NCBI RefSeq assembly: GCF_016765655.2
Contig: NZ_CP086109.1
Location: forward strand, 243,912 to 307,911
Direction: 5' to 3'
Source of the DNA: Skermanella mucosa
GTDB taxonomy: Bacteria; Pseudomonadota; Alphaproteobacteria; Azospirillales; Azospirillaceae
DNA length: 64,000 nucleotides
The translations under genes and the position numbers were made by a program. Positions 53,679 through 62,167 of the stretch are shown piece after piece; position 1 is the first letter of the stretch, and each line of letters starts with the position of its first letter. Below the pieces are notes generated by a model. It searched no databases. It was not told the origin of the DNA and saw nothing but the letters and a program-made list of their open reading frames with translations.

Positions 53679-53989
53679 CCGGTGTGGCCGCAAGCAGCGG
53701 AAATGTCTTTGCGGACTTGGGTATCGATCAGCCCGAAGTTCATCTCGCGAAAGGCAGCATCGCCGCGCGAATAGCTCGCCTCATCCATGAGCGTGAGCTC
53801 ACCCAAGCGCAGGCGGCCGAGCTGCTGGGCATCGAACAGCCGAAGATCTCAGCCCTTGTGCGAGGCCGGCTATCGGGATTCACTCTCGACCGGCTACTGC
53901 GTTTTTTGACCGATTTGGACTGCGACGTCGAGATCACCGTCCGGCCAGCCAAGCGCAAGGGGCACGGCCACATCGCCGTGGCGTCATGA
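53675..53989 (+). CDS. higA: HigA-type XRE antitoxin, orphan
   Basis: Helix-turn-helix protein of 104 residues. The motif IARLIHERELTQAQAAELLGIEQPKISALVRGRLSGFTLDRLLRFL is the XRE/HigA DNA-binding unit; the C-terminus ends with a strand and basic tail. AAGGAGGAGACAGT precedes ATG 53675. The partner toxin is decayed, so it may remain as a repressor or a defence against related toxins. Confidence 0.85.
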   Translation: MTGVAASSGNVFADLGIDQPEVHLAKGSIAARIARLIHERELTQAQAAELLGIEQPKISALVRGRLSGFTLDRLLRFLTDLDCDVEITVRPAKRKGHGHIAVAS

Positions 53990-54018
53990 TTTCGTCCTGA
54001 TCGACCTCGCGGCCGCTC

Positions 54019-55041
54019 CTACCGTGCCGGCGTGATCCAGGACAGCCTGCCGTCCTCCGTTCCGGCCAGGAGGGAGCGGCCGTTCGCGGTCCAGGCGAGC
54101 GCGCTGACCGCGGAGCCGCCGCGGCCGGCCAGCGGCAGGGGTGCGCTGCCGTCGAGCGGGGCCACGAAAATCATTCCGTCGTCGCGGCCGGCGGCCAACA
54201 CCGGGTCCATCGGGTGCGGGGCGACCGCGGTGATGACGGCGCTGCCGGGGCCGGGAAGCTCCAGCGGGGCCTTGTCCCAGGGACCGCCGCCGAAGAAGGG
54301 CCAGCAGACCACCTCCTCGGCCCCGGCTGTGGCGAGCCAGCGGCCCCGGGCGGCCCAGGCGAACGAACGGACCTTGGCGGCATAGCCGCTCATCCGCATG
54401 TGCGCCTTGTCCTTCAGCCGCCAGCCGTGCAGTTCCGCCTCCTGCATGGCGGTCATCACGTGGGTGCCCGCCGGATGCCAGATCACGCCCAGGTGGGAGC
54501 CTTTCCAGTCCAGGCGGGTCGGCACGTCCGGCGCCTTCGTCCACCACAGGCTGACGCCCCCGTAATGGGCCACCGCCAGACGCTTGCCCTTCGGCGCGAA
54601 GGCAAGACCGCCCACAGTGCTCGGGTGGTCCAGCGGATCGCAGGCCGGGCGGCCGGCGCGGTCGAGCAGCGTCACCTGCCGGCCCGCCGCGAAGGCGCGC
54701 AGCCCCGCCTGCGGCTCGGCGTCCACATGCTCGATCCAGCGGCCCTTGACCTCCGCCAGCGGTTCCGCCGCGGCGTCCCCCGAGGAGCCGGGGACGATCC
54801 GGCAGAGCCGCCCGTCGTCCCCGCCGGTCAGGAAACCGCGGTCGTCCAGGTCGGGGACGATGGTCAGGCAGGCGCCCGCGTGGACCTGCGATGCGCGCGG
54901 CCCGCCGTCCGGATCGGCGAGGTCGAGCAGCCGCACCGACCCGTCGCCCAAGGCGGCGGCCGCGTGCGTTCCCGCCCGGTTGACCGCCAGTCCGACCACC
55001 CAGGCGCCGGTTTCCCACCGGCGTTCCGGCACCGGGCTCAT
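54019..55041 (-). CDS. WD40-repeat protein linked to the zinc operon
   Basis: A 340-residue beta-propeller protein without signal peptide. Repeat units end in variants of W/S-V-R-L-L-D ([41 protein letters not shown]), spaced about 40-45 residues, giving some seven blades. No catalytic residue is evident; WD40 proteins are docking platforms. Its ATG overlaps the GTPase stop (ATGA, 55041-55038), so it is translationally coupled to it and is the last gene of the zinc operon. Direct partner is likely the GTPase. Function undefined. Confidence 0.8.
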   Translation of the reverse strand: MSPVPERRWETGAWVVGLAVNRAGTHAAAALGDGSVRLLDLADPDGGPRASQVHAGACLTIVPDLDDRGFLTGGDDGRLCRIVPGSSGDAAAEPLAEVKGRWIEHVDAEPQAGLRAFAAGRQVTLLDRAGRPACDPLDHPSTVGGLAFAPKGKRLAVAHYGGVSLWWTKAPDVPTRLDWKGSHLGVIWHPAGTHVMTAMQEAELHGWRLKDKAHMRMSGYAAKVRSFAWAARGRWLATAGAEEVVCWPFFGGGPWDKAPLELPGPGSAVITAVAPHPMDPVLAAGRDDGMIFVAPLDGSAPLPLAGRGGSAVSALAWTANGRSLLAGTEDGRLSWITPAR

Positions 55042-55997
55042 GACGCCGCGCAGGCCGCGAAGTCGGCGGCCAGGGCTTCGCCGTCGAGGTCGCGGCCGAT
55101 CAGCACGAAGCGGCTGGCCCTCGACTGCCCCTCGCGCCAGGACAGCGTGTTGCCGCTGTCGGCCAGCATGTGGACGCCCTGGACGACGGTCGGCCGGCTC
55201 GCCCCCGCGAAGGCCAGGATGCCCTTGTAGCGCAGCAGGTCGGTGCCCCGGGTCTGGATCAGGGTGCGGAACCAGCGGTCGAACCGCACCGGGTCGAGCG
55301 GCCGTTCCTCCCGCAGGGAAACGCTCGTCACGGACTGGTCGTGCTCGTGGTCGGCCTCGGTCAGGAAGTCGGGCTCCATCTCCAGCACGCGCTTCAGGTC
55401 GAAGCCGCCGATGCCCAGCACGGCGTCCAGCGGAGCGGCGCAGCGCTCGGTCCGCACGATCCGCGCGAAGGGGTTCAGCGAGCGCAGCCGGGCCTCCACC
55501 GACGCCAGCTCGCCCGCGTCCACCAGGTCGGTCTTGTTCAGCAGGATCACGTCGGCGAAGGCGACCTGCTCCAGGGCCTCGTGGCTGTCCTCCAGGCGCT
55601 GCGTGACGTGGCGGGAATCCACCACTGTCACCACGCCGTCCAGCCGGGTGCGCTCGGCCACGTCCGGATCGACGAAGAAGGTCTGCGCCACCGGGGCCGG
55701 ATCGGCGAGCCCCGTGGTCTCGATCAGGATGCCGTCGAGATCACCCTTGCGCTTGATCAGGCCGCCGATGATGCGGATCAGGTCGCCGCGCACGGTGCAG
55801 CAGATGCAGCCGTTGTTCATCTCGAACACCTCCTCGTCCGCGCCGACGACGAGGTCGTTGTCGATGCCGATCTCGCCGAACTCGTTGACGATCACGGCGT
55901 ACCGCTTGCCGTGCGGCTCCGACAGGATGCGGTTCAGGAGGGTGGTCTTGCCGGCGCCGAGATAGCCGGTCAGCACGGTGACGGGTATGGCGGTCAT
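55038..55997 (-). CDS. COG0523 (CobW/ZigA-like) G3E GTPase, zinc metallochaperone
   Basis: GTPase of 319 residues. Walker [11 protein letters not shown] (residues 11-20), metal motif GCICC (Cys64, Cys66, Cys67), ETTGLADP switch, NKTDL base specificity. The Glu/His-rich EADHEHDQS may add metal ligands. COG0523 proteins deliver zinc to enzymes during starvation; the position between ZnuA and the WD40 gene supports zinc rather than cobalt. ATG 55997 is chosen because [19 protein letters not shown] begins there; the frame opens 20 codons earlier. Confidence 0.9.
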   Translation of the reverse strand: MTAIPVTVLTGYLGAGKTTLLNRILSEPHGKRYAVIVNEFGEIGIDNDLVVGADEEVFEMNNGCICCTVRGDLIRIIGGLIKRKGDLDGILIETTGLADPAPVAQTFFVDPDVAERTRLDGVVTVVDSRHVTQRLEDSHEALEQVAFADVILLNKTDLVDAGELASVEARLRSLNPFARIVRTERCAAPLDAVLGIGGFDLKRVLEMEPDFLTEADHEHDQSVTSVSLREERPLDPVRFDRWFRTLIQTRGTDLLRYKGILAFAGASRPTVVQGVHMLADSGNTLSWREGQSRASRFVLIGRDLDGEALAADFAACAAS

Positions 55998-56053
55998 CGG
56001 TTCCTGTCCTTGTTGGGTTGTGCGTTGGAGTGTGTCCGACGTGCGGGCGGCGT

Positions 56054-56968
56054 TCACGATCCCGCGCCCAGCGCCGACGCGAAGGCGCGGGTGTTGTGGC
56101 GCATCATGGCGGCGTAGTCCGGTGCCGGGCCGTCGGGGCCGGACAGCGCGTCGGAATAGACCCGGCCGCCGATGCGCGCGCCGGTCTCGGCGGCGATGCG
56201 GTCCAGCATGCGGGGATCGGCGATGCTCTCGACGAAGACGGCGCGGACGTTCTCCGCCTTCATCTGACGGATCAGCCGGGCGACGGCGCCGGCCGACGGC
56301 TCCGTCTCGGTCGATATGCCGACCGGCGCCAGGAAGGTCACGCCATAGGCCCGGGCGTAGTAGCCGAAGGCGTCGTGCGCCGTGACGATGATCCGACGGT
56401 CGCGCGGGACGGGAGCCAGCGTCGCCTCGATCTCCGCCTCCAGCGCGTCCAGCTCCGCCCGGTACGAGGCTAGGCCGGACCGGAAAGCCTCGGCCTGCGG
56501 GGGAGCGGCGGCGGCCAGGCCGTCGGCGATGTTGCCGGCGTAGACCTTCGCGTTGGCGACCGACTGCCAGGCATGGGGATCGGCCCCGTGGCCATGGTCA
56601 TGCGAATGCCCATGGCCTTCCTCTTCGGCGCCGGGAAGCGGGTCGATGCCCGCCGTGGCGACGACCACCGGTCCCTTGTAGCCGGACGCCTGCACCAGCC
56701 GGTCCATCCAGCCCTCGAAGCCGAGCCCGTTGACGATCACCAGATCGGCACCGGCCAGCGCCCGGGCGTCCGCCGGGGTGGGCTCGTAGACATGGGCGTC
56801 GCCGTCGGGGCCGACCAGCGTCGTGACCGCCACGCCGTCGCCGCCGATCCGGCCGGCCATATCGCCCAGGATGGTGAAGCTCGCCACCACCTTCAGCGGG
56901 TCGGCCAGGGCGGGCTGGGCCATCAGGGCCGCCGCCGTCGCCAGGACGGCCATGAGCATGCGTTTCAT
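56054..56968 (-). CDS. znuA: Zinc ABC transporter substrate-binding protein ZnuA
   Basis: Periplasmic zinc-binding protein of 304 residues. Signal peptide [22 protein letters not shown]. The family's flexible His-rich loop is [20 protein letters not shown] (around residues 120-140), which captures zinc; the structural His in [11 protein letters not shown] and the pair [15 protein letters not shown] supply site ligands. ATG 56968 chosen since the signal peptide starts there. 43 bp separate it from znuB and 56 bp from the GTPase gene. Confidence 0.94.
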   Translation of the reverse strand: MKRMLMAVLATAAALMAQPALADPLKVVASFTILGDMAGRIGGDGVAVTTLVGPDGDAHVYEPTPADARALAGADLVIVNGLGFEGWMDRLVQASGYKGPVVVATAGIDPLPGAEEEGHGHSHDHGHGADPHAWQSVANAKVYAGNIADGLAAAAPPQAEAFRSGLASYRAELDALEAEIEATLAPVPRDRRIIVTAHDAFGYYARAYGVTFLAPVGISTETEPSAGAVARLIRQMKAENVRAVFVESIADPRMLDRIAAETGARIGGRVYSDALSGPDGPAPDYAAMMRHNTRAFASALGAGS

Positions 56969-57011
56969 GCCGGTTTTCCTTGTTTCTCGTTGATCGACAT
57001 CTTGTCCATGG

Positions 57012-57884
57012 TCAGGCTTCCAGGTGCCGGCCGGGCAGCCAGCGGACGCGCAGGCTCCCCACCGTTCCCAGCGCCAGCGACAGCAGGTAGGCGGCACCGG
57101 CGACCAGGATGATCGCCGGCCCGGACGGCAGGTCGAAATGGTAGGACAGCAGCAGCCCGGCCCAGCCGGCGGCGAAGGCGACGCCGGACGCCACCGCGGC
57201 CATGGACCACACCCGCTCCGCCCAGAAACGGGCGGCCGCGGCCGGCAGCATCATCAATCCCACCGCCATCAGCGTTCCCAGCGCCTGAAACCCGCCCACC
57301 AGGTTTAGGACCACCAGCACCAGGAACGCCAGGTGACAGGCCGCCCCGCCGCCGCCGACCGCGCGCAGGAACCCGGGGTCGAAGCACTCCACCACCAGCG
57401 GGCGGTAAAGCACCGCGAGCGCCGCCAGGGTCACGGTCGCGACTCCCGCGACCAGCAGGAGCCCCGCGTCGTTCACCGCCAGGATGGTCCCGAACAGCAC
57501 ATGCATCAGGTCCACGGTGCTGCCGCCGGCCGACACGATCAGCACGCCCGCCGCCAGCGAGATCAGGTAGAAGGCGGCGAAGCTCGCGTCCTCCCGCTGG
57601 GCCGTGGCGCGGGAGACGAGGCCGGCCAGAACCGCCACCGCCAGCCCGGCCAGGAAGCCGCCGGCGCTCATTGCCCACAGCGACAGGCCGGCCGTCAGGA
57701 ATCCCACCGCCGCACCCGGCAGGACCGCATGGGACATGGCGTCGCCGACCAAGCTCATCCGGCGCAGCACCAGGACGACCCCGACCGGCCCGCAGCCGAG
57801 CGCCAGCGCCAGGCACGCCACCAGCGCGCGGCGCATGAACGCGAATTCCAGGAACGGTCCGAACAGAGTATCGAAGAGCGTCAC
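57012..57884 (-). CDS. znuB: Zinc ABC transporter permease ZnuB
   Basis: Inner-membrane permease of 290 residues with eight to nine hydrophobic segments of the ABC-3 family. Motifs: VVLVLRRMSLVGDAMSHAVLPGAAVGFL and HVLFGTILAV, LMAVGLMMLPAAAARFW. The start is GTG 57884, whose GTGA overlaps the znuC stop (57883-57881); an in-frame ATG occurs 16 codons later. It forms the membrane pore with ZnuC as ATPase. Confidence 0.92.
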   Translation of the reverse strand: MTLFDTLFGPFLEFAFMRRALVACLALALGCGPVGVVLVLRRMSLVGDAMSHAVLPGAAVGFLTAGLSLWAMSAGGFLAGLAVAVLAGLVSRATAQREDASFAAFYLISLAAGVLIVSAGGSTVDLMHVLFGTILAVNDAGLLLVAGVATVTLAALAVLYRPLVVECFDPGFLRAVGGGGAACHLAFLVLVVLNLVGGFQALGTLMAVGLMMLPAAAARFWAERVWSMAAVASGVAFAAGWAGLLLSYHFDLPSGPAIILVAGAAYLLSLALGTVGSLRVRWLPGRHLEA

Positions 57885-58645
57885 GCCGCCCTCCCCGCGC
57901 GGGAGGAACGAGGACAGGCGGGCGCATCCTCGTCCCACGCCTCGGCCAGAGCGCGGGCGCGGGCCAGGTTGGCGGGGACCAGCGCATCGGCCGTCGTCCC
58001 CCAGGCCACCGCCTCGCGGGAAAGCAGCAGGGCATGGGGAAAATGGGCGCGTACCTGGTCCAGGTCGTGCAGCACGGCGATGACCGTGCGGCGCTCGCCG
58101 TGCCAGCGGCGGACCACGTCCAGCAGGTCGGCGGTGGTGCGGGCGTCGATGGCGGTGAACGGCTCGTCCAGCAGGATCAGCCGGGCGCCCTGCAACAGCA
58201 TGCGGGCGAACAGCACGCGCTGGAACTGCCCGGCCGAGAGCGCGCCGATCGGGCGCCGCTCGAACCCGGACAGGCCGACGGCGTGCAGGGCGCCGCGCGC
58301 CTCGTCCCGGTCCCGGTGGCCGATGCTGCGGAACGCCCCGGCCCGGTGCCAGTGGCCGAGCAGGACGGTGTCCAGCACGTCGATGGGGAAGTCGCGGTCC
58401 ACCTCGGCCTGCTGGGGCAGGTAGGCGATCGCCCGGCGGTCCACCCCGGCCAGCGTGACCCGGCCGTCGAGCGGCGCCAGCACGCCCGCGATCCCCTTCA
58501 GCAGGGTGCTCTTTCCGGCGCCGTTCGGGCCGACGACGGCGGTCAGCGACCCGGCCGGAAAGGTGCCGGACAGGTGATGCACGGCAGGATGCCGCCGGTA
58601 GCCGAGCGTCAGGTCGTCCAGCCGGACGGTGTCGGCACTGTCCAC
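57881..58645 (-). CDS. znuC: Zinc ABC transporter ATPase ZnuC
   Basis: ATPase of 254 residues. Walker A GPNGAGKST (residues 39-47), Q-loop YLPQQAEVDRDFPIDVLDTVLLG, signature LSAGQFQRVLFAR (a common ZnuC variant of LSGGQ), Walker B LILLDEPFTAID, His in LHDLDQV. The C-terminal tail DEDAPACPRSSRAG contains a Cys, without the His-rich extension of enteric ZnuC. GTG 58645 has GGGGAGAGG upstream. It is 14 bp downstream of the small membrane ORF. Confidence 0.93.
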   Translation of the reverse strand: MDSADTVRLDDLTLGYRRHPAVHHLSGTFPAGSLTAVVGPNGAGKSTLLKGIAGVLAPLDGRVTLAGVDRRAIAYLPQQAEVDRDFPIDVLDTVLLGHWHRAGAFRSIGHRDRDEARGALHAVGLSGFERRPIGALSAGQFQRVLFARMLLQGARLILLDEPFTAIDARTTADLLDVVRRWHGERRTVIAVLHDLDQVRAHFPHALLLSREAVAWGTTADALVPANLARARALAEAWDEDAPACPRSSRAGRAA

Positions 58646-58659
58646 GTGGCCTCTCCCCT

Positions 58660-58800
58660 TCAAACGTACCAATCCAGCGCCCACCCCACCGCGACCCACA
58701 GTCCGGCCGAAAGCGCCAGCGCCACGGCCAGCCGTGCCGCGGCGGAAGCCGCCAGGGAACTCGCCCGGTCCCCCGGCAGGCCGCGCTCAATCGGTCTCAT
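58660..58800 (-). CDS. Small membrane protein of 46 residues in the zinc operon
   Basis: A 46-codon frame too short for most gene finders: MRPIERGLPGDRASSLAAS, then a single hydrophobic helix (AALRLAVALALSAGLWVAVGW in pattern), ending LDWYV. It overlaps the end of the DUF1826 gene by 14 bp and finishes 14 bp before znuC, so it fills exactly the only gap in the operon. The ribosome-binding site is weak (GAGCATCGACC); coupling to the upstream gene could replace it. Function unknown; a membrane helper of the transporter is possible. Confidence 0.5.
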   Translation of the reverse strand: MRPIERGLPGDRASSLAASAAARLAVALALSAGLWVAVGWALDWYV

Positions 58801-59512
58801 GGTCGATGCTCAGCAGGAGGCGGGGGCCGGCGCCCCTGTCGGCCGGAGGGGACCGGTGGACGGCTCCGCGCCCGCGGTTGCCGGGCCAGGCATCCCCCTT
58901 CAGGAGAGCCACGTGCCCGGCGGCCAAGACCTGGATCCGGGCGGGATCGCGGACGACGGCGGCATTGTCTCCGCTGCCCAGCGCCGCGCGCTCGACCGCG
59001 TCGTCGGGCAGCCACCAGGTTCCCGGCCCGCGATAGGTGCAGAGCAGCCGGATCCCCACTGAATCCGCATGGAAATACTTGCAGCCGTCGCCCGGAACCG
59101 GTTCCAGCCGCACCCGCAGGGTGGCCGCTCCGGTGATCCCGGCGAACACATCGGCCAGCCGCGCTACGTCGCGGACAAGGGCATCCCGGACAGGGGCGCC
59201 GTTGAGCCCGGCTTCGGCGAACGCCCCGGCCAGTTCGGCCCGGGCGCGCCGGGCGGTCGTCTCCAGCCGGATGCCGGCGAAACGGCGGAGATGGGCCGGG
59301 CGGGCCATGGCTCCGGCCACGTCGGACGGTAGCGGGCGCTCCAGGATCGCGACGGTCACCGCCGGGCAGCGGATCCGTTCTAGACCCGCCAAGGCCCGGC
59401 ACCGGACCACCTCCTGCGGCTGCCTGGGCGGGAGCGGCGCGAGGCCGGCACCTTCCCGCGGCGCGTATCCACCGCCTACGCCCCCATTCCCGATCATCCC
59501 GGCATGGTCCAC
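58787..59512 (-). CDS. DUF1826 protein, zinc-regulon associated
   Basis: A 241-residue soluble protein. The DUF1826 core shows GDGCKYFHADSVGIRLLCTYRGPGTWWLPDDAV and HVALLKGDAWPGNRGRGAVHRSPPA, with many His/Asp/Cys that look like a metal or 2-oxoglutarate-type site. DUF1826 genes are commonly found in zinc-responsive clusters next to COG0523 GTPases; their activity is unknown. GTG 59512 has AAGGGGAA five bases upstream. First gene of the operon, 57 bp from the nearer Zur-like box. Confidence 0.82.
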   Translation of the reverse strand: MDHAGMIGNGGVGGGYAPREGAGLAPLPPRQPQEVVRCRALAGLERIRCPAVTVAILERPLPSDVAGAMARPAHLRRFAGIRLETTARRARAELAGAFAEAGLNGAPVRDALVRDVARLADVFAGITGAATLRVRLEPVPGDGCKYFHADSVGIRLLCTYRGPGTWWLPDDAVERAALGSGDNAAVVRDPARIQVLAAGHVALLKGDAWPGNRGRGAVHRSPPADRGAGPRLLLSIDHETD

Positions 59513-59553
59513 GGCATTCCCCTTCGGTCTTCGATCGTCCCGACGAAACGTGA

Positions 59554-59568
59554 TGTTATAACATAACA
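59554..59568. promoter_or_regulatory. Zur-box-like dyad 1 (zinc operon side)
   Basis: TGTTATAACATAACA, with perfect 5-bp arms GTTAT and ATAAC around three bases; wider match GATGTTATAACATAACAAAC to the alphaproteobacterial Zur consensus (TGTTATNNNATAACA). It stands 42-56 bp before the DUF1826 start, where a bound repressor would block the znu promoter. Confidence 0.75.
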
Positions 59569-59650
59569 AACAAGAACCGGGCGTCAAGCCGGCATCGCCC
59601 GCCCGTTCAGGTGGTTGACATCCCGAACCATTCCGGGCATGAGCTGTAAC

Positions 59651-59663
59651 GATATAACATAAC
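59651..59663. promoter_or_regulatory. Zur-box-like dyad 2 (peptide transporter side)
   Basis: GATATAACATAAC within AACGATATAACATAACATTGC; it repeats TATAACATAACA of dyad 1 and keeps one arm perfect, with one change in the other (GATAT for GTTAT). It ends only 19 bp before the TTG start of the divergent binding-protein gene, so repression of that transporter is expected. Confidence 0.65.
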
Positions 59664-59682
59664 ATTGCATGCGGAGGGCGGC

Positions 59683-61215
59683 TTGCGGCTCGCAACCTTC
59701 ATCACTTCAATCGGCGCTGCCGGGCTCCTCGCCACGCTGGCCGGCACCACCGCCCTGGCCGACGACAGGCCGCTCCGGATCGTCGGACCGTGGGAGATCG
59801 TCGGCGTCGATCCCGCCCAGTCCGGCTACGTGTTCAGCCGCACCCAGGTCGCCGAGACGCTGGTCACCGCCGACGGGGAGGGCAGGCTGGCGCCGCTGCT
59901 GGCGGAAAGCTGGTCGGCCTCGGACGACGGCCTGACCTGGCGCTTCCCGGTGCGGTCCGGCGCCACCTTCCACGACGGGACCCCGGTCACGGCGGAAGCC
60001 GCGGCGGCAAGCCTGGAGCGGGCCCGCGCGGGTGCCGGCGCCTTCGCCCAGGCGCCGATCGCGTCGATCGCCGCCGAGGGCCGCGAGGTGGTCATCCGGC
60101 TGGACAGGCCGTTCGCGTCGCTGCCGGCCTTCCTCGCCAACTACGGCACGATCATCCTGGCCCCTGCTTCCTACGACCCGGCCGGGGCCGTGACCCGGAT
60201 CATCGGGTCCGGACCCTACAAGGTGAAGGCGCTGACGCCGCCGCTGAAGCTGGAACTGGAGCGCGCCGACGGCTGGTGGGGCGGCACGCCGGCGATCGCG
60301 TCCGCCAGCTACCTCGCGGTCGGGCAGGGCGAGACCCGGGCGCTGATGGCCGAAAGCGGCGAGGCCGACCTGGTCTTCTCCATGCTCCCCGTCTCGGTGG
60401 AGCGGCTGAAGCGCAACCCCAGGCTCGACGTGCATGTCACGACGATCCCGCGGACGCGGCAGCTCAAGCTGAACGCCGGCTCGCCCTTCTTCGACGATGT
60501 CCGGGAACGCCGGGCGGTCAGCCTCGCCCTCGACCGGGCCGGAATCGCCAAGGTCATCCTGCGGAACGGCGACTTGGCGGCGACCCAGCTGTTTCCGCCG
60601 ACGCTGGCCGGCTGGCACGACGAAAAGCTGCCGCCGCTGGAGCGGGACCTCGACGCTGCGCGGAGGCTGCTCGCCGAGGCCGGATGGACCGCCGGCGCCG
60701 ACGGTATCCTGGAGCAGGACGGCCGGCGCTTCGGCGTCTCGCTGGTCACCTTCTCTAGTTGGCCGGAGCTGCCGCCGGTCGCGACCGCGATCCAGGCGCA
60801 GCTCCGCCAGGTCGGGATCGAGGTGAAGGTCTCCGTCGGCAACAGTTCCGAGATCGTCAGCCGGCACCGCGACGGCAGCCTGGAGATGGGGCTGGCGTCG
60901 CGCAACTTCTCCCTGGTCCCCGATCCGCTGGGGACGCTGATGCAGGACTATGGGCCGAAGGGCGGCGACTGGGGCGCCATGGGCTGGTCGAGCGCCGAGC
61001 TGGGCGAGGTCTTCCGCCGCCTCGACGAAACGGCCGACGCCGCCGCGCGCCTTCCGCTCCAGGGGCGCGCCGCGGAGATCCTGCACGAAGGCCTGCCGGT
61101 CGTTCCGGTCGCCTGGTCGGAACTGGCGGTCGCCGCCAACAAGCGCATCTCGGGCGTGCGGGTCGATCCGTTCGAGTTGAGCTACCACATCGCCTCGATC
61201 AAGTGGGCGGACTGA
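59683..61215 (+). CDS. Dpp/Nik-type ABC transporter substrate-binding protein, under Zur-like box
   Basis: Periplasmic protein of 510 residues of the SBP_bac_5 family (oligopeptides, nickel chelates, opines). Signal peptide RLATFITSIGAAGLLATLAGTTALA. The mature chain has PLLAESWSASDDGLTWRFPVRSGATFHDGTPVTAE, GSGPYKV, RRAVSLALDRAGIAKVIL, all family marks. The TTG at 59683 is selected since GGAGG stands six bases before it. The promoter carries a Zur-box-like dyad, so the ligand may be a zinc chelate rather than a plain peptide. This is inference from context. Confidence 0.88.
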   Translation: MRLATFITSIGAAGLLATLAGTTALADDRPLRIVGPWEIVGVDPAQSGYVFSRTQVAETLVTADGEGRLAPLLAESWSASDDGLTWRFPVRSGATFHDGTPVTAEAAAASLERARAGAGAFAQAPIASIAAEGREVVIRLDRPFASLPAFLANYGTIILAPASYDPAGAVTRIIGSGPYKVKALTPPLKLELERADGWWGGTPAIASASYLAVGQGETRALMAESGEADLVFSMLPVSVERLKRNPRLDVHVTTIPRTRQLKLNAGSPFFDDVRERRAVSLALDRAGIAKVILRNGDLAATQLFPPTLAGWHDEKLPPLERDLDAARRLLAEAGWTAGADGILEQDGRRFGVSLVTFSSWPELPPVATAIQAQLRQVGIEVKVSVGNSSEIVSRHRDGSLEMGLASRNFSLVPDPLGTLMQDYGPKGGDWGAMGWSSAELGEVFRRLDETADAAARLPLQGRAAEILHEGLPVVPVAWSELAVAANKRISGVRVDPFELSYHIASIKWAD

Positions 61216-61219
61216 GCGG

Positions 61220-62167
61220 ATGACCGGAGCAAGCCGTTTTCTTCTCGCCCGCTTGGCGCAGACCGCCGTCGTGGCGCTCGTGGTCGGCGGGCTGTGCTTC
61301 GCCCTGATGCGGGTGCTGCCCGGCGACGCCGCGATGCGCATCGCCGCCGGCCGCTACGGACCCGACGCGATGAGCGCCGAGGCGGCCGACCGGGTCCGGG
61401 CGGAGCTCGGTCTCGACAATCCCTGGCCGGTCCAGTTCCTGGACTGGATCGGCGATCTGGCCCGGTTCGACCTCGGCAGGTCGCTGGTCAGCGGCGCGCC
61501 CGTGGTCGATGAGCTGGCGATCCAGCTTGGGTATTCCTTGTGGCTCGCGGGGGCGGCTGTCCTGCTGTCGCTGCTGATCGGCCCCGCCGCCGGGATCGCT
61601 GCGGGCCTCCGGCCGGGCTCCTGGCCGGACCGGTTGGGCCTCGCCGCGTCGGTGGCGCTCCGCTCCCTGCCGCCCTTCGTCCTGGGGCTGCTGCTGATGC
61701 TGCTGTTCAGCATCCAGTTGGGCTGGCTGCCGCCGGCGGGGTTCGGGACCTGGCGCGACATCCTGCTGCCCGCGCTGACGCTGGCCCTCGGCCTCGCCGC
61801 CGTCTCCAGCCGGGTGACGCGGGACGCGGTCGCTGCGGTGGTACGGGCTCCCTATTTCGCCTTCGCCCGCCACAAGGGATTGCCCGACGGGGTGGCGCTG
61901 CGCCGCCACGGTCTGCGCAACGCGGCCATCCCGGTCGTCTCCTATCTCGGTCTCCAGACCGTCTACCTGATCGAAGGGGTCGTCGTGGTCGAATCGATCT
62001 TCGCCTACCCGGGCATCGGCCATGCCCTGGTGCATGCGATCATCGCCCGTGACATCCCCATGGTCCAGGGCACGGCGCTCGTCATGGGGCTGCTGTTCGT
62101 CGCCGTCAACGCCGCGGTCGATGCCGCCTGCGCCTGGCTGGACCCGCGCCTGAGGGCGGTCCGATGA
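61220..62167 (+). CDS. ABC transporter permease, DppB/NikB-like
   Basis: Permease of 315 residues with six hydrophobic segments. DppB marks: MRVLPGDAAMRIAAGRYGPDAMSAEAADRVRAELGLDNPWPVQFLDWIGDLARFDLGRSL and, near the C-terminus, GLRNAAIPVVSYLGLQTVYLIEGVVVVESIFAYPGIGHALVHAIIARDIPMVQG. It is 4 bp after the binding protein stop and overlaps the next permease start (ATGA at 62164). Part of the divergent Zur-linked importer. Confidence 0.92.
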   Translation: MTGASRFLLARLAQTAVVALVVGGLCFALMRVLPGDAAMRIAAGRYGPDAMSAEAADRVRAELGLDNPWPVQFLDWIGDLARFDLGRSLVSGAPVVDELAIQLGYSLWLAGAAVLLSLLIGPAAGIAAGLRPGSWPDRLGLAASVALRSLPPFVLGLLLMLLFSIQLGWLPPAGFGTWRDILLPALTLALGLAAVSSRVTRDAVAAVVRAPYFAFARHKGLPDGVALRRHGLRNAAIPVVSYLGLQTVYLIEGVVVVESIFAYPGIGHALVHAIIARDIPMVQGTALVMGLLFVAVNAAVDAACAWLDPRLRAVR

